From positions 62,001 through 126,000 of the forward strand of contig CAZWJF010000006.1 in assembly GCA_964634325.1 (NCBI GenBank): a stretch of 64,000 nt of DNA, given 5' to 3'. Of the stretch, positions 25,587-34,051 are shown in pieces. Each line of letters opens with the position of its first letter. Position 1 is the first letter of the stretch. The stretch comes from JAJXWB01 sp964634325 (GTDB lineage Bacteria; Pseudomonadota; Alphaproteobacteria; Rhizobiales; Beijerinckiaceae). The position numbers and the translations under genes were made by a program. The notes beneath the pieces were generated by a model. It had not been told where the DNA came from and ran no database searches. It saw only the letters and a list, made by a program, of their open reading frames with translations.

Positions 25587-28177
25587 CGAGAACTTCCTTC
25601 TTGCTTGCGAGCGCGCTCACGCTGGGAGCGCCTGGCGCCGTTTTCGCGCAGGCTGCGGGCAATTCGTTCATCGTCGACATGCCGACCAAGGCGCCGGAGG
25701 CGCGCGAGGCGCGCCCGGCGGCGGCGCCTGTCGCGCCGCAGGCCCCCGTCATTCCGAAGGCGGACGAGCCCAACGGCCGCACGCTGAGAGCCGCGCCGAT
25801 CCTCGGCGACAAGGAGGGGCCGGACGAATCCGCGCTGCGCTATTACGCGCAGCTCGGGCAGATGGAACGCGTCAACACCGAGATCGAGCGCCTCGTGCGT
25901 CTCTATCCCGGATGGACGCCGCCGCTCGACCTGTTCAACGGGGAGCCCCCCGGCGATCCGAGCGAAGACGCCTATTGGGAGCTGTTCGCCGCCGACAAGA
26001 TCGACGAATTGCGCGCGGCGATGGCTGCGCGCAAGAAGGAAGAGCCGAACTGGGAGCCCTCGAAGGACCTCGCCACCAAGGTCCGTCGCAAGGAATTGCG
26101 CATCCGGATCATGGACTTCTGGAAGAAGGGCAAGTGGCAGGATCTCGTCGACTACGTGAAGGCGGACAATTACAACGCCGACGACGCCGACGTCGAAATG
26201 CTATGGACGATCGCGGAGGCCTTCGCGAAGACCAAGCAGACGAACGACGCCGTCTCCGTCTATCTGTCGATCCTCAAGTCGAACGCCGACCAGCCGGCGC
26301 GTCTTGCGACCATCCAGAAGGCGATGGCCAATCTGCGCATGGCCGACGTCGAGAAGCTGATCGCCGCCGGCCGTTATGATGCGCAGGGGCGCAGCGAATT
26401 CGCGCCGATCATGGTCGACATCGTGCGGGCGCGCATCAGCGCCTATTTGCACGACGAGCGGTCCGAGAAGATTCCGGCCAACGAACTCGACGTGTTCCAG
26501 AACTACGCCAAGGCGGCGCAGGACCCGAACCAGCCGGGTCTCGTCGCCTGGTACTATTACAAGACCAAGACGTTCCGCGACGCGCTCGACTGGTTCAAGA
26601 TCGCGCTCGAGCGCGGCGGCGACGCGATGATCGCGCATGGTCTGGCGCATTCGCTGCGCGAACTGGACATGCGTCGTGAAACGGAAGAGGTCGCCTACGC
26701 GTGGCGCGAGCCGTTGGTGAACAATCTCATCCTGTTCATCGACATTCTCGAACGCGACCTGACGCTCGAATTCCCTCCCTATGTCGAGCCGGAGCGTCTC
26801 GCCCGTTACGCCAAGGTGACGATGGACGTCGCTTCCGGCGAAGGCGCGCAGGCGCTCGCCTGGTACGCCTACAATTCGTGCCAGTACGACGTCGCCCTGC
26901 AATGGTTCCAGCGCGCGGTCGCCTGGTTCCCGAAGGAGGCGACCGTCTACGGCTACGCGCTGACGCTGGAGAAGACCAAGCACACGAAGGAATTCTGGGA
27001 TCTGATGAACAGGTACGACGGCCTGTTCGGCAAGGTGCTCGAAATCATCTTCCCCGACGGCCGCTATCATCCGCCGACGCCGTGCGACGAACTCGCCAAT
27101 TCCAGACTGAAGCCGCTCCAGCAGACGGTCGGCGGCTATACGGTTCCGGGCTCCTATCCGGTCGGCGCGCAGGCGGCTGCGCAGATCAACCCCGGCTTCA
27201 CGGCGGCGCAGGCGGCCGGCTACAACCCCAACGCCCAGTACGGAACGGCCTACGGCTATCAGCCGCCGCGGCAGGAAATGCCGAAGATCGACCGCAAGCT
27301 GTTCCCGGCGGCGGTCGATCCGGAAAACCTGCTGCGCTTCGCCGCCGCCGCCGCGCCCAATCCGCGCAGCCCGTCGCAATTCGCGCAGGCGGCCGCGCAG
27401 GCCGGCCTGCAGGGCGAACCGTTCCGCGGCCCCTATCCGCTCGTCGCCTCGCGCGTTCCCGGCGTCGGCCGCATGCCATACGAGCGCTACGGCTTCGCGC
27501 TTCTTCCCGGTTGGAACGGGGTCAACGGCCCGACGTCGCCGACCTACGCCGCGCAGATCGCGCCGGCCGGCACGCTTTGGGCGACCGAGCTGCCCGAAAA
27601 GGATCGTCCGAAGACGGCCATCGAAGCCGGGGGCGCGGGACCTTCGGCTGGAGCGGCGCCGTCGGCGGCCGGCGCGTCGGTTGCGCCGAATTCGGTTGCG
27701 CCTACATCCGTTGCGCCGACCTCGGTCGCGCCGGCCGGCGGCTCCGCCGACGCCGGGGCGCCCGCCGTCCGCGTCGTCGGCGGTCCGATCGGCGTGCAGA
27801 CCGCCCAGCCAGCCCTCGTCGCGCCGCGGCCGTCGCCGACGCAGGTCGCTTACGTTCCGCCGCCTCCCACTCCGGCGACGGCTTCGGCCGATGCGCCAGC
27901 GCAACTCGTGCCTCAGGGCGGATACGCGCCGCAACTGCCGGACGCCGCAGACGCCGGCACGCTGGCCCAGCGGGCGGCGCAATACTTCAACGAAAAGAAT
28001 TATGCGGCGGCTCTCGACGCACTCGAACGGCGCGCAACCATGGCGCCCGAGACGACGGAGCTACGCATGATGCGCGGATGGTCGCTGCTGCACCTCAACA
28101 GAAGAGAGGAAGCGCGGAAGGCCTTCGCGACGCTCGGCAAAGCTGCGCCGGGCCAATCCCTGCAAGGGGGCAAGTAA
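25574..28177 (+). CDS. TPR protein of cellulose operon (BcsK/BcsC-like role)
   Basis: An 867-residue exported protein occupying the position where bcsC lies in enterobacterial operons. A signal peptide ends near AQA at residue 24. The middle (residues about 85-480) is a helical tetratricopeptide-type solenoid, for example FAKTKQTNDAVSVYLSILK and YDVALQWFQRAVAWFPKEA. A long Pro/Ala/Val-rich low-complexity part follows, then a final TPR-like unit (AAQYFNEKNYAAALDALERR). No C-terminal 16-strand porin is present, so it is not a full BcsC. From memory, type III bcs operons carry such a protein under the name BcsK. It overlaps bcsZ by 13 bases. Confidence 0.8.
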   Translation: MPALTRTSFLLASALTLGAPGAVFAQAAGNSFIVDMPTKAPEAREARPAAAPVAPQAPVIPKADEPNGRTLRAAPILGDKEGPDESALRYYAQLGQMERVNTEIERLVRLYPGWTPPLDLFNGEPPGDPSEDAYWELFAADKIDELRAAMAARKKEEPNWEPSKDLATKVRRKELRIRIMDFWKKGKWQDLVDYVKADNYNADDADVEMLWTIAEAFAKTKQTNDAVSVYLSILKSNADQPARLATIQKAMANLRMADVEKLIAAGRYDAQGRSEFAPIMVDIVRARISAYLHDERSEKIPANELDVFQNYAKAAQDPNQPGLVAWYYYKTKTFRDALDWFKIALERGGDAMIAHGLAHSLRELDMRRETEEVAYAWREPLVNNLILFIDILERDLTLEFPPYVEPERLARYAKVTMDVASGEGAQALAWYAYNSCQYDVALQWFQRAVAWFPKEATVYGYALTLEKTKHTKEFWDLMNRYDGLFGKVLEIIFPDGRYHPPTPCDELANSRLKPLQQTVGGYTVPGSYPVGAQAAAQINPGFTAAQAAGYNPNAQYGTAYGYQPPRQEMPKIDRKLFPAAVDPENLLRFAAAAAPNPRSPSQFAQAAAQAGLQGEPFRGPYPLVASRVPGVGRMPYERYGFALLPGWNGVNGPTSPTYAAQIAPAGTLWATELPEKDRPKTAIEAGGAGPSAGAAPSAAGASVAPNSVAPTSVAPTSVAPAGGSADAGAPAVRVVGGPIGVQTAQPALVAPRPSPTQVAYVPPPPTPATASADAPAQLVPQGGYAPQLPDAADAGTLAQRAAQYFNEKNYAAALDALERRATMAPETTELRMMRGWSLLHLNRREEARKAFATLGKAAPGQSLQGGK
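27680..27733 (+). repeat. 15-base tandem repeat coding VAPxS units
   Basis: About three and a half copies of a 15-base unit (GTTGCGCCGAATTCG type) encode VAPNS, VAPTS, VAPTS, VAPAG within the low-complexity part of the TPR protein. Such in-frame repeats can vary in copy number by slippage. Confidence 0.75.
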
Positions 28178-28178
28178 G

Positions 28179-29273
28179 ATGCGTCACCCGATTCTCATTC
28201 TCCCGTTCCTCCTCGCGCTCGGCGGTTGCGCGTCGAGTTCCGGGCCCGCCGCCTTCGTCTCCCGCGCGGATACCTCCGGCGCGCCGGAAACCATGCCGGT
28301 CGCCGGGGCCGACGCCTCCATGATGCTCGCTCAGATGCCGGCGCCCGGCGGCGTCGTGGCGAATGTGCGGGAGAAGAATTATTCGAACGGGCTCAATCAG
28401 CAGGCGGTATTGGCCGGCGAGGTGTCCGGGCTCGGCGAAAACCGTCTGGAGATCAGCGTCCAAACCGCTGCGGCCGTGGGCCCGGGCTCGCTCAACCTCA
28501 GCCCGCCGTCGGAGGCCGGCGTCAAGCGCGAGATTCTGGCGCGTTATCCGAAAGTGCCGATGCGGATCGTGACGCAGCCGCGTCAGAATGCGCTCGGCGT
28601 GTTCGGGCTGGCGATCGGCCGTGCGCCGAGCGGGGCGCGCTGCGTGTTCGCATGGCAGTGGGTCGACGACATCCATCGCGGCGCGAACTCGGATTCAGGT
28701 TTCTCGATCCTCGGCAAGCGCTTCGGCGGTTCGACCACCGCAGGCGCGCCCGCTTCGATCCGGGTGCATTTGTGCCGCAAGGACGCCACCGTCGACGATC
28801 TGGCGGCCACGGTGGAAGGCATGACGCTCGCCGCGCCGGCTATCGTGGCGCGCGCGCTCGATCCGGCGCGCCGCGTCGAAGCGACGACGCCCGTGCGCGG
28901 CGTCGCCGGCGGGAACGTCGTGATCGCGAGCTCTGCGCCGGAGGGCAGCCTCGAAAGCGCGCTCGGGCCGCAAAGACCCGTCGCGGTCGCGCAGGCTGCG
29001 CCCAAGGCGCGTCGCGCGACGCGCGTGGCGCGCCGCAAACCGCCGGTGGAGGCGGGGGACGAAGGCGTCGTCGTCGCGCGTCAGGCGCCTGTCGCGGAAC
29101 AGACCTATGCGGGCGGACCGCGCTATCTTGCGCCGGTTGCAGGCATGCCGGCCTCGCCGCCGGTCGTCTACAACAATCCCGCGCCGGTGGCGTCCGCAGC
29201 GCCAAGCACGGCCGGCCTCGATCCCAGCCTGCCGGCCGCCGCCTATCGCGGTCCGAGCTCCCGGAGCTATTGA
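28179..29273 (+). CDS. bcsN: Cellulose biosynthesis lipoprotein BcsN
   Basis: A 364-residue lipoprotein: signal sequence with lipobox LALGGC (Cys 17), so it should be lipidated and anchored in an envelope membrane. The middle part, with GLAIGRAPSGARCVFAWQWVDDI and IRVHLCRKDATVDDLAA, matches the BcsN type found in alphaproteobacterial cellulose operons; a C-terminal Pro/Ala-rich tail follows. Molecular function is not known. It begins one base after the TPR gene stop, with GGGGCAAG as ribosome site, and is followed immediately by a strong terminator, marking the operon end. Confidence 0.82.
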   Translation: MRHPILILPFLLALGGCASSSGPAAFVSRADTSGAPETMPVAGADASMMLAQMPAPGGVVANVREKNYSNGLNQQAVLAGEVSGLGENRLEISVQTAAAVGPGSLNLSPPSEAGVKREILARYPKVPMRIVTQPRQNALGVFGLAIGRAPSGARCVFAWQWVDDIHRGANSDSGFSILGKRFGGSTTAGAPASIRVHLCRKDATVDDLAATVEGMTLAAPAIVARALDPARRVEATTPVRGVAGGNVVIASSAPEGSLESALGPQRPVAVAQAAPKARRATRVARRKPPVEAGDEGVVVARQAPVAEQTYAGGPRYLAPVAGMPASPPVVYNNPAPVASAAPSTAGLDPSLPAAAYRGPSSRSY

Positions 29274-29278
29274 GCTGG

Positions 29279-29305
29279 CTTCCCCGGCGTCCGACGCTGG
29301 GGAAG
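29279..29305 (+). terminator. Intrinsic terminator of the bcs operon
   Basis: CTTCCCCGGCG, loop TCCGA, CGCTGGGGAAG gives an eleven-base stem with a single G-U wobble, starting six bases after the bcsN stop. The downstream sequence AATTCTGTGTTTGT is T-rich for this genome. This is the strongest terminator-like hairpin in the window. Confidence 0.7.
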
Positions 29306-29395
29306 AATTCTGTGTTTGTCGAAAAATTGCGTGTTCAGCGCAAAGCTCCGTCAGCGGGTCTGTGTCACTCTTCTGTCATCGACAGGGAGACGCCG

Positions 29396-29686
29396 ATGTC
29401 GCCGTTGGAAGTTGAACGCCTTCTGGAAGCCGCGATCCCCGCCGCTGGCCGGACGACTCTCACCTTGACCGAGACGCCCTCCAGCGTGGACGAGCTCATC
29501 CGCCTGCTCGAGCGCGCGATGGTCGTGGGCAATCGCCGCGGCGCTCCACTGGCGGAGATTCACGCGCCTTTCAGCGAATATCCCAGTCTGGCGGCCAGCT
29601 ATTGGCACGTGCCGATCGAAGACTCGAGCAGCGAAGGGGTGGTGCGGCTGTCCTTCGAGAAGCCTGAATTGCCGCACGCGGCCTGA
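29396..29686 (+). CDS. Small hypothetical protein
   Basis: A 96-residue soluble protein I do not recognise. The ribosome site ACAGGGAGACGCCG before ATG 29396 is strong, and the codon use (GC-rich third positions) matches the neighbours, so it is probably real. The start is MSPLEVERLLEAAIP and the sequence is mixed alpha/beta with no signal peptide or cysteines. It lies after the bcs terminator and before a Nudix gene. Reading it as a separate transcript is inference. Confidence 0.65.
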   Translation: MSPLEVERLLEAAIPAAGRTTLTLTETPSSVDELIRLLERAMVVGNRRGAPLAEIHAPFSEYPSLAASYWHVPIEDSSSEGVVRLSFEKPELPHAA

Positions 29687-29824
29687 CGCGCCTCCGAATC
29701 CACACAAAACAATTGCCAAATCCGGCGACCGATTCAGAATGAGTTGCGAATCAGCCTGAGCGTAGCGGCGGTACGAAGTTCGCGCGCGTTCAGACCCTTG
29801 CAACCGGCGGCGCGGGAGGCGGAC

Positions 29825-30325
29825 TTGCCCGGCAAGCGCAAAAGCAAAGGAGGCGACGCCGCCGCTCCGGCGGCCGCCGCGCCGCGTCGGCAATTCGCCG
29901 CGCTGCCCTTTCGTCGCGACGACGGCTTGCAGGTCATGCTCGTGTCCTCCCGCGAGACGCGCCGGTGGGTGCTGCCCAAGGGGTGGCCGATCAAGGGGAT
30001 GAAGCCGCATTCGGTCGCCGCACGTGAGGCGATGGAGGAGGCTGGCCTCACCGGAAAGGTTTCGAAGGAGCCGATCGGCTCCTATCACTATGTCAAACGG
30101 ATGCGGAACGGCGCGGCGCTAACCTGCGAGGTCGGGGTCTTTCCGCTTGCGGTCGAAAAGCAGCGGCGCAACTGGCCCGAGCGCGATCAGCGCACGACAG
30201 GCTGGTTCGACGCCCATGACGCTGCGAGCCTGGTCGACGAGCCAGAACTGCGGGATCTCATCTTGAGCTTCGCAGCGCCCGCGAGCGGCGGGCCGGTTCC
30301 AGCGCCCGAAACCGAAAAAGCCTGA
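29825..30325 (+). CDS. Nudix hydrolase
   Basis: A Nudix-fold protein of about 166 residues hydrolysing a nucleoside-diphosphate-linked compound. The box reads GWPIKGMKPHSVAAREAMEEAGL: the REAMEEAG core that binds divalent metal is intact, while the early Glu of the classic GX5E part is absent, as in a subset of alphaproteobacterial members. Likely start is TTG 29825, five bases after GGGAGG; a TTG at 29744 would add 27 residues without a ribosome site. A basic, alanine-rich N-terminus precedes the domain. Substrate cannot be predicted. Confidence 0.82.
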   Translation: MPGKRKSKGGDAAAPAAAAPRRQFAALPFRRDDGLQVMLVSSRETRRWVLPKGWPIKGMKPHSVAAREAMEEAGLTGKVSKEPIGSYHYVKRMRNGAALTCEVGVFPLAVEKQRRNWPERDQRTTGWFDAHDAASLVDEPELRDLILSFAAPASGGPVPAPETEKA

Positions 30326-30333
30326 CGGCCGAC

Positions 30334-30348
30334 GCCAATCGATTTGGC
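30334..30348. terminator. Small hairpin after the Nudix gene
   Basis: GCCAA-TCGAT-TTGGC lies nine bases past the Nudix stop. The short stem without a T-run makes termination uncertain. The rest of the 195-base gap to hypB shows no further structure I can support. Confidence 0.25.
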
Positions 30349-30520
30349 CTGAGGGAGACGAGGCCGCGTTGGGCCAGTCCCGAAACGCCCGTCCTTGAGA
30401 TGTCGCAATCCGCGGGCGACCGTCCTATTGTATGCGAGAGGCGTGGTCAGCGCGGAGCGGCCAAGTCCTGCGCGGATCGGGCTGTCGAATTCCAGGGGCT
30501 CTGGGCCGAAGGGAGATCGG

Positions 30521-31576
30521 ATGATGTGTTCGGTATGCGGGTGCGGGACGGCGACGATAGCGAAGGGCGGCGATGCGGGCGAGCAGGGTGCGCGGAGCCA
30601 TTCGCACGCACATTCGCACGCGCACGCGCATTCGCATGCGGATGGTGAGGTTCATGCGCATGCGCACTCTCACGAGCATGGCGAGGACCACGACCACGCG
30701 CATGACCACGACCACGGCCACGCGCATGACCACGGCCACGACCATGGGCATAGCCACGAACACGACCACGATCATGTCCACCATCACGACCATGACCACG
30801 ACCATGACCATGGCCACGGCGAGCATCGCGATCACGCGCATGGGGAGTCCGGGGCGATCGATTTCGGGGCGGGGATCGCGGGCGTGCATGTTCCCGGGCT
30901 GAGCCAGGAGCGGATTGTCCGGATCGAGCGCGACATTCTCGGCAAGAACAATGCGCACGCCGCGCAGAACCGCGCGCGTCTGGCGGACAAGGGGGTCCTG
31001 GCGCTGAACCTGGTGTCGAGCCCGGGGTCGGGCAAGACGACGCTTCTGGTCCGGGCGATCGAGGATTTGAAGGGCCGGTTTGCGATCGCGGTGGTGGAGG
31101 GCGACCAGCAGACGTCCAACGACGCGGCGCGGATCCGGGCGACGGGCGCGCCGGCGGTGCAGATCAATACGGGCAAGGGCTGTCATCTGGACGCGCATAT
31201 GGTGGGCCATGCGCTCGACGATCTGCCGCTGGAGGGCGGCGGTCTGCTGTTCATCGAGAACGTCGGCAACCTGGTCTGTCCGGCGGCTTTCGATCTCGGG
31301 GAGGCGCACAAGGTGGTCGTTCTGTCGACGACGGAGGGCGAGGACAAGCCGGCCAAATATCCCGACATGTTCGCGGCGGCCGATCTGATGCTGCTGAACA
31401 AGGCGGATTTGCTACCGCATCTCGACTTCGACGTGGGAGCGTGCCTTGCGGCGGCGCTGCGCGTCAATCCGCGGTTGCAGACGCTGGTCGTCTCGGCGCG
31501 CACGGGCGAGGGTTTGGCGGCTTTTTACGCCTGGATCGAGGCGCGGGCGGCGCGCGCCGCGCGCCAGGCGGGTTGA
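30521..31576 (+). CDS. hypB: Hydrogenase nickel-incorporation GTPase HypB
   Basis: A 351-residue GTPase supplying nickel to [NiFe]-hydrogenase. The N-terminus has the high-affinity nickel site motif MMCSVCGCG. Residues about 27-110 are a low-complexity stretch with roughly 38 histidines alternating with Asp, Gly, Ala and Ser, a nickel-storage region as in rhizobial HypB. The GTPase domain follows with the P-loop SSPGSGKTT near residue 165, metal-binding site region NTGKGCHLD, and LNKADLLPH as NKxD motif. ATG 30521 follows GGGAGATCGG. First gene of a hypBCDE set with no hypA upstream. Confidence 0.96.
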   Translation: MMCSVCGCGTATIAKGGDAGEQGARSHSHAHSHAHAHSHADGEVHAHAHSHEHGEDHDHAHDHDHGHAHDHGHDHGHSHEHDHDHVHHHDHDHDHDHGHGEHRDHAHGESGAIDFGAGIAGVHVPGLSQERIVRIERDILGKNNAHAAQNRARLADKGVLALNLVSSPGSGKTTLLVRAIEDLKGRFAIAVVEGDQQTSNDAARIRATGAPAVQINTGKGCHLDAHMVGHALDDLPLEGGGLLFIENVGNLVCPAAFDLGEAHKVVVLSTTEGEDKPAKYPDMFAAADLMLLNKADLLPHLDFDVGACLAAALRVNPRLQTLVVSARTGEGLAAFYAWIEARAARAARQAG

Positions 31577-31586
31577 GGGTTCGGCC

Positions 31587-31823
31587 ATGTGTCTCGCCAT
31601 TCCCGTCAAAATCGCCGAACTGCTCGACGACGGCATGGCCCGCGTGACGATCGAGGGCGTGTCGAAGATCGTCTCGGTGGCGTTGGTCGACGGGCTCGCC
31701 GTCGGCGACTATGTGGTGTTGCACGTGGGCTATGCGCTGAGCCGCATCTCGCCGGAGGAGGCGGAGCGCACGCTGGCGCTGCTGCGCGAGGCCGACGCCC
31801 TGGCTGCGGGGGCGCCGGCATGA
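31587..31823 (+). CDS. hypC: Hydrogenase maturation chaperone HypC
   Basis: A 78-residue HypC/HybG/HupF-family chaperone. The essential N-terminal cysteine follows the start Met (MCLAIPVKI), and the body has the GDYVVLHVGYALSRI motif. HypC binds HypD and carries the Fe(CN)2CO unit to the hydrogenase large-subunit precursor. It lies 10 bases after hypB and overlaps hypD by four bases (ATGA), which couples their translation. Confidence 0.96.
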   Translation: MCLAIPVKIAELLDDGMARVTIEGVSKIVSVALVDGLAVGDYVVLHVGYALSRISPEEAERTLALLREADALAAGAPA

Positions 31824-32974
31824 AATACGTCGACGAATATCGCGATGGGAAGCTCGCGCGCGGGATCGCCGAGGCGATCCGGGCGGAGGCGCGGGCTGGC
31901 GTCGACTATCGGTTCATGGAGTTCTGCGGGGGGCATACGCATGCGATCTCGCGTTACGGGGTCGAGGATCTGCTGCCGGCGAACGTGCGGATGATCCATG
32001 GGCCGGGCTGCCCTGTGTGCGTTCTGCCGATCGGCCGCATCGACGATGCGATCGAACTGGCGCGTCGGCCCGAGACGACCCTTTGCACCTATGGCGATTT
32101 GATGCGGGTGCCGGCGTCGGGCGGCGCGAGCCTGCTGAAAGCCAAGGCGTCTGGCGCCGACATCCGCATGGTCTATTCGACGCTGGACGCGGTGCGCATT
32201 GCGGAAGCCGAGCCGGACCGCAAGGTCGTGTTCTTCGCCATCGGCTTCGAGACGACGACGCCGCCGACGGCGATGGCGATCCTGGCGGCGCAGAAGAAGG
32301 GGCTGACGAACTTCTCGGTGTTCTGCAATCACGTGCTGACGCCGGCGGCGATCCTGGCCATATTCGAGAGCCCGGACGTGAAGTCTCTGGGGACGGTGCG
32401 GATCGACGGCTTCGTCGGCCCTGCGCACGTCTCCACGGTGATCGGAACGAAGCCTTACGAGCCGTTTGCTGCGGGCTATCGGAAGCCTGTGGTGATCTCG
32501 GGCTTCGAGCCGCTCGACGTGATGCAGTCGATCCTGATGCTCGTGCGGCAGATGAACGAGGGCCGGGCGGAGGTCGAGAACCAGTACATTCGCGCGGTGA
32601 CGCGCGAGGGCAATGTGAAGGCGCAGGCGATCGTCGAGGAGATGTTCGAGCTGCGCGAGAGCTTCGAGTGGCGCGGGCTGGGCGAGGTGCCGCTGAGCGC
32701 GCTGCGGTTGCGCGAGCGATATGCGCAGTTCGACGCCGAGAGATTGTTCTCGATCCGGACGAAGCAGGCGCAGGACAATCCGGCGTGCGAATGCGGCGCG
32801 ATCTTGCGCGGGGTGAAACGGCCGATCGATTGCAAATTGTTCGGGACCGCCTGCACGCCGGAGACGCCGATGGGCTCGTGCATGGTGTCGTCGGAAGGCG
32901 CCTGCGCGGCGCACTGGACGTACGGGCGGTTCCGCGACCGGGCGCAGCCGCACGCTGCGAGGGCCGCCGAATGA
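31820..32974 (+). CDS. hypD: Hydrogenase maturation iron-sulfur protein HypD
   Basis: A 384-residue [4Fe-4S] protein forming, with HypC, the scaffold on which cyanide and CO ligands are added to iron. Conserved motifs are MEFCGGHTHAISRYG, IHGPGCPVCVLP, GFETTTPPTA and the C-terminal cysteine set in CECGAILRG, DCKLFGTACTPETPMGSCMVS. All expected cysteines are visible. It overlaps hypC at the start and hypE at the end by four bases each, indicating a compact operon. Confidence 0.97.
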   Translation: MKYVDEYRDGKLARGIAEAIRAEARAGVDYRFMEFCGGHTHAISRYGVEDLLPANVRMIHGPGCPVCVLPIGRIDDAIELARRPETTLCTYGDLMRVPASGGASLLKAKASGADIRMVYSTLDAVRIAEAEPDRKVVFFAIGFETTTPPTAMAILAAQKKGLTNFSVFCNHVLTPAAILAIFESPDVKSLGTVRIDGFVGPAHVSTVIGTKPYEPFAAGYRKPVVISGFEPLDVMQSILMLVRQMNEGRAEVENQYIRAVTREGNVKAQAIVEEMFELRESFEWRGLGEVPLSALRLRERYAQFDAERLFSIRTKQAQDNPACECGAILRGVKRPIDCKLFGTACTPETPMGSCMVSSEGACAAHWTYGRFRDRAQPHAARAAE

Positions 32975-34023
32975 ACGCGCCAGCGCGCATCCTCAAGCGC
33001 AAGCTCGATCTGAAGAACGGGCGCGTCGATCTCTCGCACGGCTCCGGCGGGCGGGCCATGGCGCAGCTGATCGCCGACATTTTCCACGCGTCCTTCGACA
33101 ACGAATGGCTGCGCCGGGCCGACGACCAGGCGGTGGTCCATGTTCCCCACGGGCGTCTCGCCATGACGACGGACGGCTATGTGATCTCGCCGCTGTTCTT
33201 TCCCGGCGGGGACATCGGCTCGCTCGCCGTGCACGGCACGATCAACGACCTGGCGATGTCGGGGGCGAGGCCGCTTTATCTGACGGCGAGCTTCATCCTG
33301 GAGGAAGGCTTTCGGCTGGCCGATCTGAAGCGGATCGCCGACAGCATGGGCGCGGCGTCGCGCAAGGCGGGCGTGCCGGTGGTGGCGGGCGACACGAAGG
33401 TGGTTGAGCGCGGCAAGGCCGACGGGGTGTTCATCTCGACCGCCGGCGTGGGCGTCGTGCCGGAGGGGCTCGAGCTGTCGGGCGACCGCGCGCGGCCGGG
33501 CGATGCAATCGTGGTCTCCGGCTCGATGGGCGACCATGGCGTCGCGGTGATGTCCTGCCGCGAGAACCTTCAGTTCGAAACGGATCTGCTGTCGGATTCC
33601 GCGGCGCTGCACGAACTCGTCGCCGAGATGGTCGCCGCCTGCGGACCTTCGCTGCGGCTGATGCGCGATCCCACGCGCGGCGGGCTCGCCGCGACGCTCA
33701 ACGAGATCGCCCACCAGTCGAACGTCGGCGTCGTCATCGAGGAGGAGGCGGTGCCCGTGCGGCCGGAAGCGGCGGCGGCCTGCGAGCTGCTCGGCCTCGA
33801 TCCGCTCTACGTCGCCAACGAAGGCAAGCTCGTCGCCGTCGTCGCAGCCGACGCCGCGCAAACCCTGCTCGCCGCCATGCGCGCGCATCCCCTCGGCGCG
33901 CAGGCCGCCATCATCGGACAAATCGTCGCCGACCAACACAACTTCGTCCAGATGAAAACAGCCTTCGGCGGAGGACGTATCGTCGACTGGATAGCTGGCG
34001 AACAATTGCCAAGAATTTGTTGA
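32971..34023 (+). CDS. hypE: Carbamoyl-dehydratase HypE
   Basis: A 350-residue PurM-like ATPase. It dehydrates a carbamoyl group on its C-terminal cysteine to thiocyanate, the source of cyanide ligands for the [NiFe] site; the tail PRIC is present. Other motifs: LSHGSGGRAM at the start, FFPGGDIGSLAVHGTINDLAMSG, and MRDPTRGGLAATLNE. Its partner HypF, which carbamoylates HypE, is not in this window, nor are hydrogenase structural genes. Last gene of the hyp operon, convergent with tamB. Confidence 0.97.
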   Translation: MNAPARILKRKLDLKNGRVDLSHGSGGRAMAQLIADIFHASFDNEWLRRADDQAVVHVPHGRLAMTTDGYVISPLFFPGGDIGSLAVHGTINDLAMSGARPLYLTASFILEEGFRLADLKRIADSMGAASRKAGVPVVAGDTKVVERGKADGVFISTAGVGVVPEGLELSGDRARPGDAIVVSGSMGDHGVAVMSCRENLQFETDLLSDSAALHELVAEMVAACGPSLRLMRDPTRGGLAATLNEIAHQSNVGVVIEEEAVPVRPEAAAACELLGLDPLYVANEGKLVAVVAADAAQTLLAAMRAHPLGAQAAIIGQIVADQHNFVQMKTAFGGGRIVDWIAGEQLPRIC

Positions 34024-34051
34024 GACGACGACGCTCAGCGCGACGCCGCCT

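Noticed and set aside
30599..30845. Repeated CAT/CAC/GAC units that look like a repeat array
   Set aside because: They are in-frame codons of the HypB histidine tract, with no spacers or regular unit as in CRISPR.
30971..34023. Functional link between HypE thiocyanate chemistry and the cyanase cluster
   Set aside because: HypE thiocyanate stays protein-bound for cofactor assembly; there is no shared promoter and tamAB lies between, so the proximity is probably coincidence.
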